The position numbers and the translations under genes are program-made. Below are positions 1-10,098 of a DNA stretch of 64,000 nucleotides, one piece after another (position 1 is the stretch's first letter; every line of letters begins with the position of its first letter). This DNA comes from Manihot esculenta (taxonomy: Eukaryota; Streptophyta; Magnoliopsida; Malpighiales; Euphorbiaceae), in the NCBI RefSeq assembly GCF_001659605.2, contig NC_035174.2:21402027-21466026 (forward strand), written 5' to 3'. A model generated the notes under the pieces. The model was given only the letters and a program-made list of their open reading frames with translations. It had not been told where the DNA came from and ran no database searches.

Positions 1-140
1 TAATCGGTAAAGAATTACTATTTAATTTTATAAATTAAGTAATGACTTAATTGAATTTGTCTTAAAATTTATATGACTTATTTATTAAAATTCTGAATCA
101 TAATTATAATTTATTTAATTAATTAATTAAATAAATAAAC

Positions 141-417
141 AAAATTATTATACTAAAATCCTATTTTTTCAGTATAAAAAGTCTATCTTATAAGAATTTT
201 AGAGGTCTATCAAAGCTAGCCATTTAAATTTCTCATAAAAGGTAGAAACCTAACAATTTATACTTTTTAACTTCTCCTTCCTTAAAATTATTATACTAAA
301 ATCCTATTTTTTCAAAGTCATCTTATAAGAATTTTAGAGGTCTATCAAAGCTAGCCATTTAAATTTCTCATAAAAGGTGGAAACCTAACAATTAATACTT
401 TTTAACTTCTCTTTTCT
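141..417. repeat. Direct tandem duplication, two units of about 140 bp
   Basis: The units 141-283 and 284-417 match almost throughout, including the shared blocks TTATACTAAAATCCTATTTT and GTCTATCAAAGCTAGCC. They differ by a few substitutions and a short indel after the poly-T tract. Confidence 0.85.
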
Positions 418-1365
418 TAGAATAGTTCTAATGTTTTTTATTGTCATTTTATTTGAATACTATTAAAAATCGTACGTTTATATAATTTGTGATTTGCGAT
501 GATTTTGTGTTTTAGCTGAAAAAAATTTTTTATTTTATTTTATATTTTATTATTTTATTCGGTTAAACGTGATCTTCGTTGGAAAACTTTTTTATTTTTA
601 TTTTTCTTGTTCTTCTAACGGGTTTAATCCAATTAAATTCCAACAAAAGATCTCTTGAAGCTCGGCTAGACCTTGCTGTGCATTTTGCTCACTATTCAAG
701 ATCCAATATTCGACAGCAAATGTGATCCAATTGGCAATTAGCGCAACGTGAATGTGATATCCAGTTGGGGAAAAGAAAGATTTTCGAGTGATGGCCCCCC
801 TCCCCCCCATTGACCTCTTCTTCTCGTTTTTCTCTCCGCTTTTCAGTTCTCTTTAACGGCTTTCTCATCCTCACTGTTAAGCTCAATAGTTAGGAACTGA
901 GTGTTGGTGAATTTTTGGCTGATGACAAACAAGACAGCCCACAGCGCTCCCCCGTAGAGTTTTGTAAATAGTGTTAGATACATAAGATAGATGGATAGAG
1001 AGAAATTCTAAACTCTTAAGTTTTGTCTTTCCATGCTCTTGTTTACGCTGGACTTAATTTGATTGTTTTCTCCAACCAACCAAATATGCAAAATCGCTTT
1101 AAGCTGCATCAATCATCAATTTTCCAATACTCTAAAGCAAAATTTTAAGTTTTTTTTTTTTCTTTTTTTCCCTTGAATTTATTCTCAACTATAACTTTAC
1201 TACAACAGTACTGTTGCAAATTAATTATAGTAAAATTTACTTTTTAATCCTTATAATATGAGAAATCTCAATAATTAATTTCTTAATTTTAAAAAATACA
1301 TTAAAACGTTATTGAAATATTTAAAAATCTATTAATTATTCTCGTCATTAGTTTTACCTGTAAAA

Positions 1366-1590
1366 TGTTTTACTATTTAGTTTCTGTTGTATGAGAAAAT
1401 TTATTAATTAATCTATAGGTTTTATAAAAATGTCTATTAATTAATTTATTCATATTGAGGATATGTTTTGCAACATTTAATGATTAAAATTGATAAAGGG
1501 ACTAATTAATAGATTTTTTAAAATTTTATTAAAATTGATAGATTAATTAATAAATTTCTCTATACTACATGGACTAAATAATAATTTCTC
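1366..1590. mobile_element. Degraded MITE with terminal inverted repeats
   Basis: The left end TTTACTATTTAGTTTCTG is mirrored by the right end, whose reverse complement reads ATTATTTAGTCCATGTAG. The subterminal TTTATTAATTAATCTAT also recurs inverted. It belongs to the same family as the element at 9823-10098. A further partial copy lies at about 1225-1330. Confidence 0.55.
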
Positions 1591-2395
1591 TTAGTTCTAC
1601 GGCTTGGCATTTTCATGGGCCCAACGATATGGGCAAATTGATATCAAACCTACTGAACCTGTGCAAGTTACCATTATTGGGTTGTTTACCTCTAAAAATG
1701 CTAGGACATATATGTCAATTTTGACATATTTTAAAGACTAATAAGTAATATATCATAAAATAATAACTAATAAGGAAATTTATAATTGCGTCCATAAATT
1801 TTACCACTAATAATGAAAAACATCAACTAAATTTGAAAATTCAACTATTTAGCCCTGCACTTACGATGCTAGCAAAATTGAGAGTTCTTCCATCCATGAG
1901 AATTTAAATGCATTGTTATTAAAATTTTTATCTCTTTGATCCAATGAGAGAGAAATTGTGGGTTAAATTTTACAGATTGTCCTTAAACTTAATGCTCTGT
2001 AATAGCATGGTCCTTAAACTTTAATTTGTAACATAAAATCCCTTCAACTTTGTTGCAAATAACATAAAACTCCTTTTGACCTCCTATAATTGGTTTTCCA
2101 GTTACAACACTATAAAATGACTTAAATATCCTTGAAAAACTTTACTTTCTATCTCATCATGTTTGTCTTTCTCTGGGTAATTTTCACTCACGATCACTAA
2201 ATTTAAATCATTGTTTCATTGTAGTCACTAAACTTTAATTTGTTTCAGAAAAATCATCAACATTTCAATGCTTACTTGAAATAGTCACTCGGATAAATTT
2301 CTGGTGGATTTTCCAACGAAACGCATACGTGGCATATCCTACATTGCTAAAAAAAGGAAAAAAAAAATTCCTTTTGCCACATCAGAGAATTCCAT

Positions 2396-3555
2396 TGTAA
2401 CGACCCGGAAATCGGACCGCTACTAGCGCTAGGATCCAGGTCGGCTTAAGGCCGCCGGAACCCGTAGCAAGCCTGACATAAAACCTGAAAACCTGATTAA
2501 TCTCATACATGATCAAGAATATACATAAAAATTAAAACTTTTCTTTCATACATTCTCTCATACACCAAACTCAACTTGTGCATGCACTGAACATGAACAT
2601 AACTATAAACATTGACCCCTCTTTGGGATCTCATCAAAGCCCCAATGGGTGACATAACATGCGTTGAGTTGGTTTACATATACATCATAAAATATCTGAG
2701 ATCATGTATTAAAAGGGATAACAATACTCTATGGTCAAGCACACCTCTAACATCCAAGAACATTTTTACATTTCATTACATTTCTATACTGTACTTATAC
2801 ATAATATCTCTACATTTTTCATGTCCACACTATCTATTACATAACCAAGACTTCATTACTCTTGCTGACCTCCTGGTCTACCCTGTACCTGCAAACCTGG
2901 GGGTTAAGGGAGAGGGGTGAGCTATAAAGCCCAGTGAGCAGAATAATCGAACATTTAAAACATATGGTAACATGAAATGCATCACATCACAATCATATCA
3001 CATCAAGGATGAAGTTGTCACCAATAGTCCTCTACATGGTCCAATTGTGCCAGGGGTGTAGAATGGGCCTCACTGGTCTTTCTCTTACATAACATAGCAT
3101 AACGTAACATTCCAACTGTGCCAGGGGCGTAGAATGGGCCTCACTGGTCTTTCTCTTACATGGTGCCAGGGGTGTAGAATGGGCCTCACTGGTCTTCCGT
3201 ACCGTATCATCATCATATCATGACATATGAGGACTAAAGGATCATTCAACATTCATCCGCATCATCAACATATTATGCAATGCAACATATTCGTGAGTTC
3301 TAATGCAAGCACCCTATTATATCTCATAGCATTCATGATGCGTGAATCATGCTAAAACTGGTTTATTTATTTTAAAGCATAAGAGTTATTCCACTCACCT
3401 CTGGCTAGCTCTGACAGACACGGAAACAGCTAAACTCACTGCTGAGGTCCTCGGTTTCTCGGGTCCGCACCTACACAGGTGGACTCAAATGAGGAACCAA
3501 ACATACATGAACATGACTCTGGGATACTCCCCAAAAACCCCCTAAAAACACCTCA
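2396..3555 (-). repeat. 3' LTR, 5'-truncated
   Basis: On the minus strand this part ends in ...GGTCGTTACA at 2396 and is collinear with the distal half of the solo LTR at 5440-6508, sharing for example GAGTCCACCTGTGTAGGT. The proximal half of the LTR and all of integrase are absent. The pol frame runs into mid-LTR sequence near 3541-3560, where both partners carry a similar TGAGGT-T tract. Confidence 0.75.
3045..3199. repeat. Three tandem copies of a ~40-bp unit inside the LTR
   Basis: The unit contains GTGCCAGGGG and GAATGGGCCTCACTGGTC. The third copy follows the second almost directly; the first is separated by about 30 bp of spacer. Confidence 0.85.
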
Positions 3556-3589
3556 AAACATTCATGGAACTCCCTCACTACTGGCCTCC

Positions 3590-4355
3590 TCTCTGTCGCG
3601 ATGTGGGATAGACTGCCTAGTGACTTCCGGCTTAGGGCGTCTGCCACAACATTCGCCTTACCCGGATAGTACTAAACCTTGCAATCATAATCACTCAGCA
3701 GCTCTACCCACCTTCTCTGTCTCAAGTTCAGATCTCTTTGACTCAGGATGTACTGCAGGCTCTTATGATCTGTAAAGATCTCACATTTAACCCCATAAAG
3801 GTAATGCCTCCACATCTTGAGTGCAAAGATTGTTGCTGCCATCTCAAGGTCATGTGTAGGGTAATTCAACTCGTGTTTCTTCAGCTGCCTAGAAGCATAA
3901 GCAATCACCCTTTTATTCTGCATTAGCACACAACCCAGTCCCACCCGGGACGCATCACAATAGACTGAGAAGTCTTCATTACTAGATGGCAGAGCCAATA
4001 CTGGTGCAGAAGTCAACCTCTTCTTAAGCTCTTCAAAACTCTCTTCGCATTGGTCGGTCCACACAAACCTCTGATTCTTCCTGGTCAATCTGGTCAGAGG
4101 AGCTGCAATCTTTGAGAAGTCCTGAACGAACCTCCTGTAGTAACCTGCCAAACCCAAGAAACTCCTGATTTCTGTCACTGAAGTGGGTCTAGGCCAGTTA
4201 GCCACAGCTTCTACCTTCTTAGGGTCCACCTCTATTCCATTTTCTGACACCACATGCCCCAAGAAAGAGATGCTCCTCAGCCAGAACTCACACTTGGAGA
4301 ACTTGGCATACAAGCCATGTTCCCTCAAGGTCTGCAGAACTAACCTCAGATGATG
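3590..4355 (-). pseudogene. Gypsy pol, C-terminal RT plus RNase H (fragment)
   Basis: This is the downstream part of reverse transcriptase and RNase H, continuing the frame interrupted at 6514 by the solo LTR. Visible landmarks on the minus strand are [17 protein letters not shown], the RT thumb motif [16 protein letters not shown] (first RNase H aspartate), [10 protein letters not shown], and [10 protein letters not shown]. After SDYDCKV the frame meets a TAG where a Gln codon is likely in relatives, then resumes with YPGKANVVADALSRK, the usual linker before integrase. The frame then enters LTR sequence, so integrase was lost by deletion. Confidence 0.85.
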
Positions 4356-4529
4356 GGCATTGTAATACCCGGCTCGAGTCCGGCATCGGAATTCCTGTAG
4401 TCCGGTGGAATCTTGGGTGTCGGAATCCTCGAGAAGGGTCATACATATGTTTGCCAACGTATTTTCACTTGTTTTCATGTTTTGAAGTATGATAAGCATT
4501 GAGTTTTGAAAGAAAAGCAACAAGGGAGA

Positions 4530-5415
4530 AATGTAAAGGTTCGGCCGCCGAAGGTCACTTTCGGCCGCCGAACATTGCATGGTTGCGGCTTCACGTTCGG
4601 CTGCCGAAGGTGGTCTGGCCAGCCACCTATAAAAGGGCCAAGGGTCGGTGGAAGGAGGGTATTTCTCCTCCACTCGCAGCCAGAGGTGAGTTCCAGCCTC
4701 TCCTACGTTGACTTTCATGTTTTCCATGATTTTCATCAAATCTTTCAAGAGTTTTAAGAGTTTTGATGATTTATGAAGGTTTTGAGCAAAAGAAACAAGG
4801 TTTGAAGCTTGGAGCTTTGGAAGAGCTTTTCTTCATATCTCCACGTTAGGATCCTTCATCCTCACGTTGTGTAAGAGGTAAGTGAAGATCCTGAGTTCCT
4901 CTGATGAGTTTGAAAGCTTTTATGTAGTTTGTATGGGTAGTATGCATGTTTAGGTTTAGGTGAGGTTTTGGTGATTTGTGGTGTTCCAGCATGTTTAAGT
5001 GTTATGTGCTATGTTTGTTTGGGGTTTTAGGGTAGTTTTAGACCCCTTTGTGCATATATATGTGTATATGCTAGTTGGGAGTAGTTGCTATGCATGTTTG
5101 TAGGTTTTTGGGCAAAGTTTGCATGAAACAGAGCAGGGTTCTGTCCTTCGGGCAAAACCAGGTTCGGCCGCCGAAGGAAGGTTCGGCCGCCGAACCACTT
5201 GTGGAGGCAGTTTCGGCTGCCAAAGGTTGCCCCCGAAAGCTAGGCTTTCGGTTTAGAAAGAGCCTTTCGGCCGCCGAAAGAGGGAGTTCGGCCGCCGAAA
5301 GTGTGTGAGTTTCGTCTCTGGACGAGACCTTCGGCCGCCGAAGATGCCGCCGAACATGCATGAGTTTCGTCTCTGGAGTGGGGTTTCGGCCGCCGAACCT
5401 GCCGCCGAAAGTGCC
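4530..5415. repeat. Cluster of the palindrome TTCGGCCGCCGAA
   Basis: Two copies lie near 4541-4575, two near 5162-5196, and four between about 5265 and 5400, with several imperfect half-copies (GCCGCCGAA). The motif is GC-rich in otherwise AT-rich DNA and self-complementary. It sits in the promoter-proximal half of the solo LTR. Confidence 0.85.
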
Positions 5416-5811
5416 CTGTCCAGCTTTCTTTTGCATGGTTTATGTGAGGTTTGAGGTTTGTTTAGAGGGGTTTTTGGGGAGTTTCTTAGAGATGTTCTTG
5501 AGTGAGTTTGGTCCCTCAGTTGAGTCCACCTGTGTAGGTACGGACCAGAGGAATCAGGGAAATCAGCAGTGAGTCCAGTGTCAGAACCTGCAGTGTCAGT
5601 GCAAAGATAACCAGAGGTGAGTGGAATTTAACTTAATGTTTTAATATGATACCTGATATTTTCTCATGCTTCATGCATCATGACTATGCTATAGGGTGAG
5701 TGCATTAGTGTACACAAAGATGATGCATTGCATTTCTCCTTGTACTTGGCATTGCTCCTTGTACATTGCTTATGTGAGACGGCACGGACTTCGTGAGGAT
5801 TCATTAGCCCT

Positions 5812-5892
5812 CAGAGGAAGACCTGGAACAGCCCTACGGGGACCAGGCACAACACAAAGACCTGGAACAGCCCTACGGGGACCAGGCACATG
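5812..5892. repeat. Two tandem copies of a ~43-bp unit in the solo LTR
   Basis: The string GACCTGGAACAGCCCTACGG followed by GGACCAGGCACA occurs twice in a row, with a short spacer. Confidence 0.85.
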
Positions 5893-6513
5893 GTACTTCG
5901 GTACCCCAGATTAGATAGAGGGATTTTTGATCCGTCCGGCCGAGGTGATGTGCTTATATGTTGCATTCCATGAGAGCATGTTTTATCACCTGTGATTTTA
6001 CTATTCTACTCACTGGGCTAGCGTAGCTCATCCCTCTCCCCTAACTTTAGTTGTGCAGGTTCAGAGGTCAGAGAGAACTCAGCAGGGTACAGGAAGAGTA
6101 CAGAGTATTGTAATAGCTAGCGTGGACATGTAATTGTATAGAGATAGTGTATATGTATAAAATGGTGCTTGACTTATAAGACTTGTAATCCCTTTGTAGC
6201 GTCACATGATCAGTTTATGTATGTTTCTTTCTTGTTGTATGAGCAAAACCAGGCTTAACATGATGAGTTTGATCCGCCTAGGGCCATGAGGAGCTCTAGT
6301 AGGGATTAGTAGAGAATAGAAAGATTGCATGCACAGGTTAAGCCTTGGAATGGAATGAAGAAAAGTTTTATGTGTTTTACAGCAAATGTATGATCATGTA
6401 TGGGATTTTACAGGTATACACAGAATAGCAGGCTTACTACGGGTCCCGGCGACCTTAAGTCGATCTGGATCCTAGTGCCGGTGGCAGTTCGGTTTCCGGG
6501 CTGTTACAGGCAT

Positions 6514-7447
6514 GCTCATCTGTATTCCTGGAATACACTAAGATATCATCTATGAAGACAATAACAAAGTGATCCAGGTATTGGCTAAACACTCTATTCA
6601 TAAGATCCATGAATGCTACAGGGGCATTGGTTAACCCGAACGGCATAACAAGGAACTCAAAATGCCCATATCTGGTCCTGAAGGCTGTCTTCGGCACATC
6701 CTCTTCCCTTATCCTTAGCTGATGGTACCCCGATCTCAGATCTATTTTGGAGAAACAACCTGCTCCGGCTAGCTGGTCAAATAGATCGTCGATCCTTGGC
6801 AACGGGTACTTATTCTTGGTAGTGACCTTGTTCAACTGCCTGTAGTCGATACAAAGTCTGAGAGATCCATCCTTCTTTTTCACAAATAGCACTGGAGCAC
6901 CCCAAGGTGAGGTACTCGGTCGGATGAAACCCCTATCTACCAGCTCTTGCAACTGATCTTTTAACTCTTTCAATTCTGCTGGTGCCATCCTGTAGGGAGG
7001 GATAGAGATCGGTCTAGTTCCAGGCATCAATTCAATTTTGAACTCTATCTCCCTAGCAGGTGGTAAACCTGGCAGCTCATCTGGGAACACATCTAAAAAC
7101 TCACTGACTACGGGCACTGAGGCGGGCTCTCTGACATGACTATCCAGCTCTCTTACATGAGCTAGAAAACCCTGACAACCCCTCCTGAGCAGCCTACGAG
7201 CCTGTAGGGCTGATATCAAACCTCTAGGTGTACTCCCCCGGTCTCCTCTGAAGACCACCTCTGACCCATCCTGACATCTGAACCTGACTACCTTGTCTCT
7301 GCAGTCCAAGGTAGCACCATGGGTAGATAGCCAATCCATCCCTAGAATGACGTCAAAATCTGTCAAGTCTAGAACCACAAGGTCGGCGGACAGACATCTT
7401 CCCTCCACAAAAACTAGACTATACTGGCAGACTGACTCTGCCACCAC
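6514..7447 (-). pseudogene. Gypsy protease C-terminus and N-terminal reverse transcriptase
   Basis: This frame encodes the end of the retroviral-type aspartic protease ([14 protein letters not shown]) followed by RT. RT landmarks are [63 protein letters not shown], and the catalytic box FIDDILVYS. It breaks off just after YSRNTDEHA because of the solo LTR insertion. The residues beyond that in the open frame are translated LTR and not RT. RT continues at 4355 downward. Confidence 0.9.
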
Positions 7448-7868
7448 CAGGGTCCATTAATGTATACACATCAAAACAACCAATGATGAGATTACCTGAC
7501 ACCACGGTGTTGGATGTGTTTGCCTCCTGTTGAGTCATGGTGAAGATCCGCGCTGGAGCTGACGAACCCTCACTCCTGAAACCCGCTGAAGAAGAGGCTG
7601 CCCCTCTTCCTCTGCCTCTGCCACTAGCCTGAGTCGCGGCTGGAGATGCTGGCTGTGCCACACTACCAGAAGCTGTCTACTGAGACTGTGCTCCAAAAGC
7701 TGCCCTAGGACACTCCCGAGCCATGTGTCCCTCCTGCCCACATCTGAAGCAGGCTGTCGTCCCAACCAGAAATACTCCCTTGTGCGGCCTCCCACACTTC
7801 TTGCATACTGCATTATCTGCACCAGAGCTTGAGCCACTCCCTAATCCCAGACCTGACTTGATCTTATT
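7448..7868 (-). pseudogene. Gypsy nucleocapsid zinc knuckle and protease N-terminus, broken
   Basis: Read on from the Gag stop at 7869, this stretch holds a CCHC zinc knuckle (CFRCGQEGHMARECP, about 7706-7755 on the plus map) and a Gly/Arg-rich linker (GRGRGRGAAS). A frameshift separates the start of the protease from its end at 7447. In-frame stops after KNKF (7869) and after the knuckle (~7680) show the Gag-Pol fusion can no longer be made. Confidence 0.75.
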
Positions 7869-9116
7869 CTAGAACTTGTTCTTCTTTGGCTTCTTGGTGG
7901 TACTGCTCCACCTCTTGCTGCCTGAAGCTGCTGCACCTAAAGAAGAAGAGCCTGGGGTCTTAGAACCAGAAGGCTGTGCCACTGACTGCTTGACCGTCCC
8001 CTGAATGATGGCACTGGCCTCCATCTTCCGGGCCATATCCACTATGGCATGGAAGCTCTCTCTATCTGCTGACTGGATCAAGGAGGAATACTTGGAGTGG
8101 ACTTTCATGATATACCTCCTTGACTTCTTCTGGCCCGAGTCAAGATTTTGCCCTGCAAATGGCAACAGCTCCAAGAATCTGTCTATGAACTCATCCACAC
8201 TCATATCATCAGTCTGCCTCAACTGTTCAAACTCTATCATCTTCAATTCCCTTGAGCTATCAGGGAAAGCCCATCCTGCAAACTCGTTTGTAAACTCTTC
8301 CCAAGACATGCTGTCCACCCTCGGGTTCACATAATTCTTAAACCACTCTCGTGCCTTCTTGCACTTGAGCGTGAACCCAGCCATCTGAATGGCTCTACTG
8401 TCATCAGCCCCAATCTCATCTGTGATCACCTTGACCCTTTCAAGATACACAAACGGGTCATCCCCTTTTTCATACTGAGGAGCACCCAACTTCATGTAGT
8501 CGGTCATCTTGACCTTGCTCCCTCTAGATGAGCTAGGCTTAGGTACTGGGTTTTCTGGAACTGTGGGTTCTGCTAGTGGAGGAGGAGCAGCATCCCCTGA
8601 GATAGGGTTTGCTAGATTTGGATAGTAGGGTGGAGGTCGATACATGGGGTACTGTGGGTATGGTGGGTAGTAAGATGGGTATGGCATCTGTGTGGGATAA
8701 GGGTTAAAGCTATGGTAGTCCGATGTGCCTCCCATCGAATACCCGGGGTTTTGTGAGAAGGGTGGGTAGTAAGGTGGCTGAACAAATCCCGAGGCCTGGG
8801 TGCCTCCTTGGGACTCTCCCATACCTTCTTCTGACATGCTAACTCCCAAACTGCCATCCCTCCTTTGCTCTACATCCATATCATCCCCCATGTCCTCTGA
8901 CATTCCTCCCTGAACTGTTCCCCTCACTGATCTGCTTCTACCCAGATCCAAAGACCTTCTAGGGTCTCTTACTGCTCTTTCTCTGCTAGACCTGCTTGAC
9001 ATTGCCCTAGGCAATGCAGGAGGACGGGCGCTCGTGCCCTCATCCTCAGGTGGTACTCCAGTCAATCTTGCTGATCGACGAGTTCCTCTCATCCTGTTTT
9101 CTGAAAAACAGTGCAC
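7869..9116 (-). CDS. Ty3/gypsy Gag polyprotein (415 codons, open)
   Basis: This is the retrotransposon capsid precursor. The N-terminal ~190 residues are disordered, rich in Ser/Arg and then Pro/Tyr (repeats such as YYPPYPQYPMYRPPPYY). The middle (about 210-340) carries the retrotrans_gag core: KMTDYMKLGAPQY, DPFVYLERVKVI, REWFKNYV, SWEEFTNEFAGWAFPDS, and FEQLRQTDDMSVDEFIDRF. The tail is basic. The frame is uninterrupted and starts about 170 bp downstream of the primer site. The following knuckle and pol frames are broken, so this is at most a stand-alone Gag, not a host gene. Confidence 0.85.
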   Translation of the reverse strand: MHCFSENRMRGTRRSARLTGVPPEDEGTSARPPALPRAMSSRSSRERAVRDPRRSLDLGRSRSVRGTVQGGMSEDMGDDMDVEQRRDGSLGVSMSEEGMGESQGGTQASGFVQPPYYPPFSQNPGYSMGGTSDYHSFNPYPTQMPYPSYYPPYPQYPMYRPPPYYPNLANPISGDAAPPPLAEPTVPENPVPKPSSSRGSKVKMTDYMKLGAPQYEKGDDPFVYLERVKVITDEIGADDSRAIQMAGFTLKCKKAREWFKNYVNPRVDSMSWEEFTNEFAGWAFPDSSRELKMIEFEQLRQTDDMSVDEFIDRFLELLPFAGQNLDSGQKKSRRYIMKVHSKYSSLIQSADRESFHAIVDMARKMEASAIIQGTVKQSVAQPSGSKTPGSSSLGAAASGSKRWSSTTKKPKKNKF

Positions 9117-9285
9117 ATCACATAAACATTAGCATTAATGCACATGTATATAATCATGGCATTTCACATCATCATACAAGACAGGACTCTTTTTCCTATC
9201 CTAGTGGACATGATCTTTCCTATTGTACTTGACCTTCTATAACCTCTATGAGCCCGACACTCTAGGTCCCACCATATGAACCTAG

Positions 9286-9298
9286 GGCTCTCATACCA
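9286..9298 (-). other. Primer-binding site (initiator-Met tRNA type)
   Basis: On the minus strand it reads TGGTATGAGAGCC, one mismatch from the canonical TGGTATCAGAGCC, three bases after the end of the 5' LTR relic. Confidence 0.75.
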
Positions 9299-9301
9299 TT
9301 C

Positions 9302-9406
9302 TGTAACGACCCGGAAATCGGACCGCTACCGGTGCTACGGGTTCCAGCGGCCTTAAGCCGACCTGGATCTTAGAGCCGGTAGCGGTCCGATTTCCGGGTC
9401 GTTACA
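9302..9406 (-). repeat. 5' LTR reduced to a 105-bp palindromic relic
   Basis: Only the two LTR ends remain. TGTAACGACCCGGAAATCGG at one end is mirrored exactly at the other, and the inner GGTCGGCTTAAGGCCGC is itself near-palindromic. The homologous left LTR keeps more than 1.1 kb. The bulk of this LTR was therefore deleted, leaving a hairpin-capable stub that retains TG...CA termini. Confidence 0.75.
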
Positions 9407-9417
9407 TCCATGATGGG

Positions 9418-9522
9418 CTTCTACACACGCAGTGTGGGATTTCGTCATACATGGCGACAGAAGTTCTGATGAAGAAGGGATACGATGGATTCAAAGCCGA
9501 TATATGGTCATGTGGGGTAATT
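9418..9522 (+). pseudogene. CIPK (SnRK3) protein kinase fragment
   Basis: Thirty-five codons read through the kinase activation segment and subdomain IX: LLHTQCG, then [17 protein letters not shown]. In CBL-interacting protein kinases the equivalent reads LLHTTCGTP...APEVL...[15 protein letters not shown]. The APE motif is altered to ATE. The frame then enters unrelated sequence and a stop. The fragment starts about seven bases past the right target-site duplication of the gypsy element and no other kinase exon was found nearby, so it is a dead piece. Confidence 0.75.
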
Positions 9523-9539
9523 ATTAAGAAGAAAGCATG

Positions 9540-9815
9540 ATCTACCTGATGATATAACAACTAGAGGACTAAGAAAAAAAATTTCTACTTGGTTTTACTA
9601 GAATAAAGCTTGCTTATATTGCACATTAGTTTAGATCTAAATTCAGATTCCATTATGAGTACCTGAATTCATTTATTTTCTATGAGTGTATTTTACTCTT
9701 TAGTTAACATTTGGTTTCATTTTGTTTTGATTGCATCTCATACATATAATGTAGCATAATGTTACATGTTACTCATAGTATCACATCTCTATCATACATA
9801 TCTTCATTGTATGCA
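9540..9815. other. No feature recognised
   Basis: AT-rich unique-looking DNA without an identifiable coding frame. Confidence 0.5.
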
Positions 9816-9822
9816 TTAATTT

Positions 9823-10098
9823 TAGAAAAATTTACTATTTAGTCCCTATGGTATGAAAAAAACTTACTAGTTAGTCCATCGATTTTTAAAAAAGCATTAA
9901 AACGTCCCTGACGTTTTAGACTTTTTAAGGCGTTAGGGACGTTTTAATGCATTTTTCAAAAGTGAAGGACCAACTAGTAAGTTTCTCCTGACGTTTTAGA
10001 CTTTTTAAAGCGTCAAAGACGTTTTAATGTATTTTTCAAAAGTGAAGGACCAACTAGTGAGTTTCTCCATATCATAGGGACTAAGTAGTAATTCTCCC
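9823..10098. mobile_element. MITE, about 276 bp, with internal duplication
   Basis: The left end reads AATTTACTATTTAGTCCCTA and the right end, reverse-complemented, AATTACTACTTAGTCCCTA. TTAATTT flanks both ends (9816-9822 and 10099-10105), a plausible target-site duplication. The interior contains an inverted GTCCCTGACG...CGTTAGGGAC and a tandem duplication of a segment ending AGTGAAGGACCAACTAGT. It is from the same family as 1366-1590. Confidence 0.7.

Larger units (their letters stand above)
1..2390. other. AT-rich intergenic region without a recognisable gene
   Basis: No coding frame with a recognisable motif was found. The block holds a 140-bp tandem duplication, a decayed MITE and repeat-like stretches (for example about 1970-2110 and 2190-2380, which read like degraded non-coding transposons). 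The frames near 598-886 lie in low-complexity, C/T-rich DNA and look accidental. Confidence 0.6.
4361..6508 (+). mobile_element. Solo LTR (Ty3/gypsy), 2,148 bp, nested in pol
   Basis: It begins TGTAATACCC and ends CTGTTACA, and is flanked by a perfect 5-bp duplication GGCAT (4356-4360 and 6509-6513). Removing it and one GGCAT restores RT continuity. There is no internal domain, so it is the product of LTR-LTR recombination. It is related to the LTRs of the host element but lies in the opposite orientation. Eight copies of the palindrome TTCGGCCGCCGAA sit in its first half. The ORFs predicted within it reflect this composition and are not genes. Confidence 0.93.
2396..9406 (-). mobile_element. 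Ty3/gypsy LTR retrotransposon (chromovirus-like), defective, with nested solo LTR
   Basis: The element runs TGTAAC...GTTACA and is flanked by a perfect 5-bp target-site duplication TCCAT (2391-2395 and 9407-9411), so both outer ends are original. Read on the minus strand: a 105-bp relic of the 5' LTR, an initiator-Met-type primer site (9286-9298), Gag, zinc knuckle, protease, RT, RNase H, then directly the second half of the 3' LTR. Integrase is missing. A 2,148-bp solo LTR interrupts RT at 4361-6508. RT motifs resemble the Tekay/Del chromovirus group, but with integrase and any chromodomain gone the lineage is an inference. Confidence 0.9.

Noticed and set aside
2612..2920. A 102-codon plus-strand ORF
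   Set aside because: It lies within the antisense LTR of the gypsy element and has no domain.
5071..5436. Overlapping ORFs on both strands of the solo LTR
   Set aside because: They follow the repeated TTCGGCCGCCGAA composition; no conserved domain.
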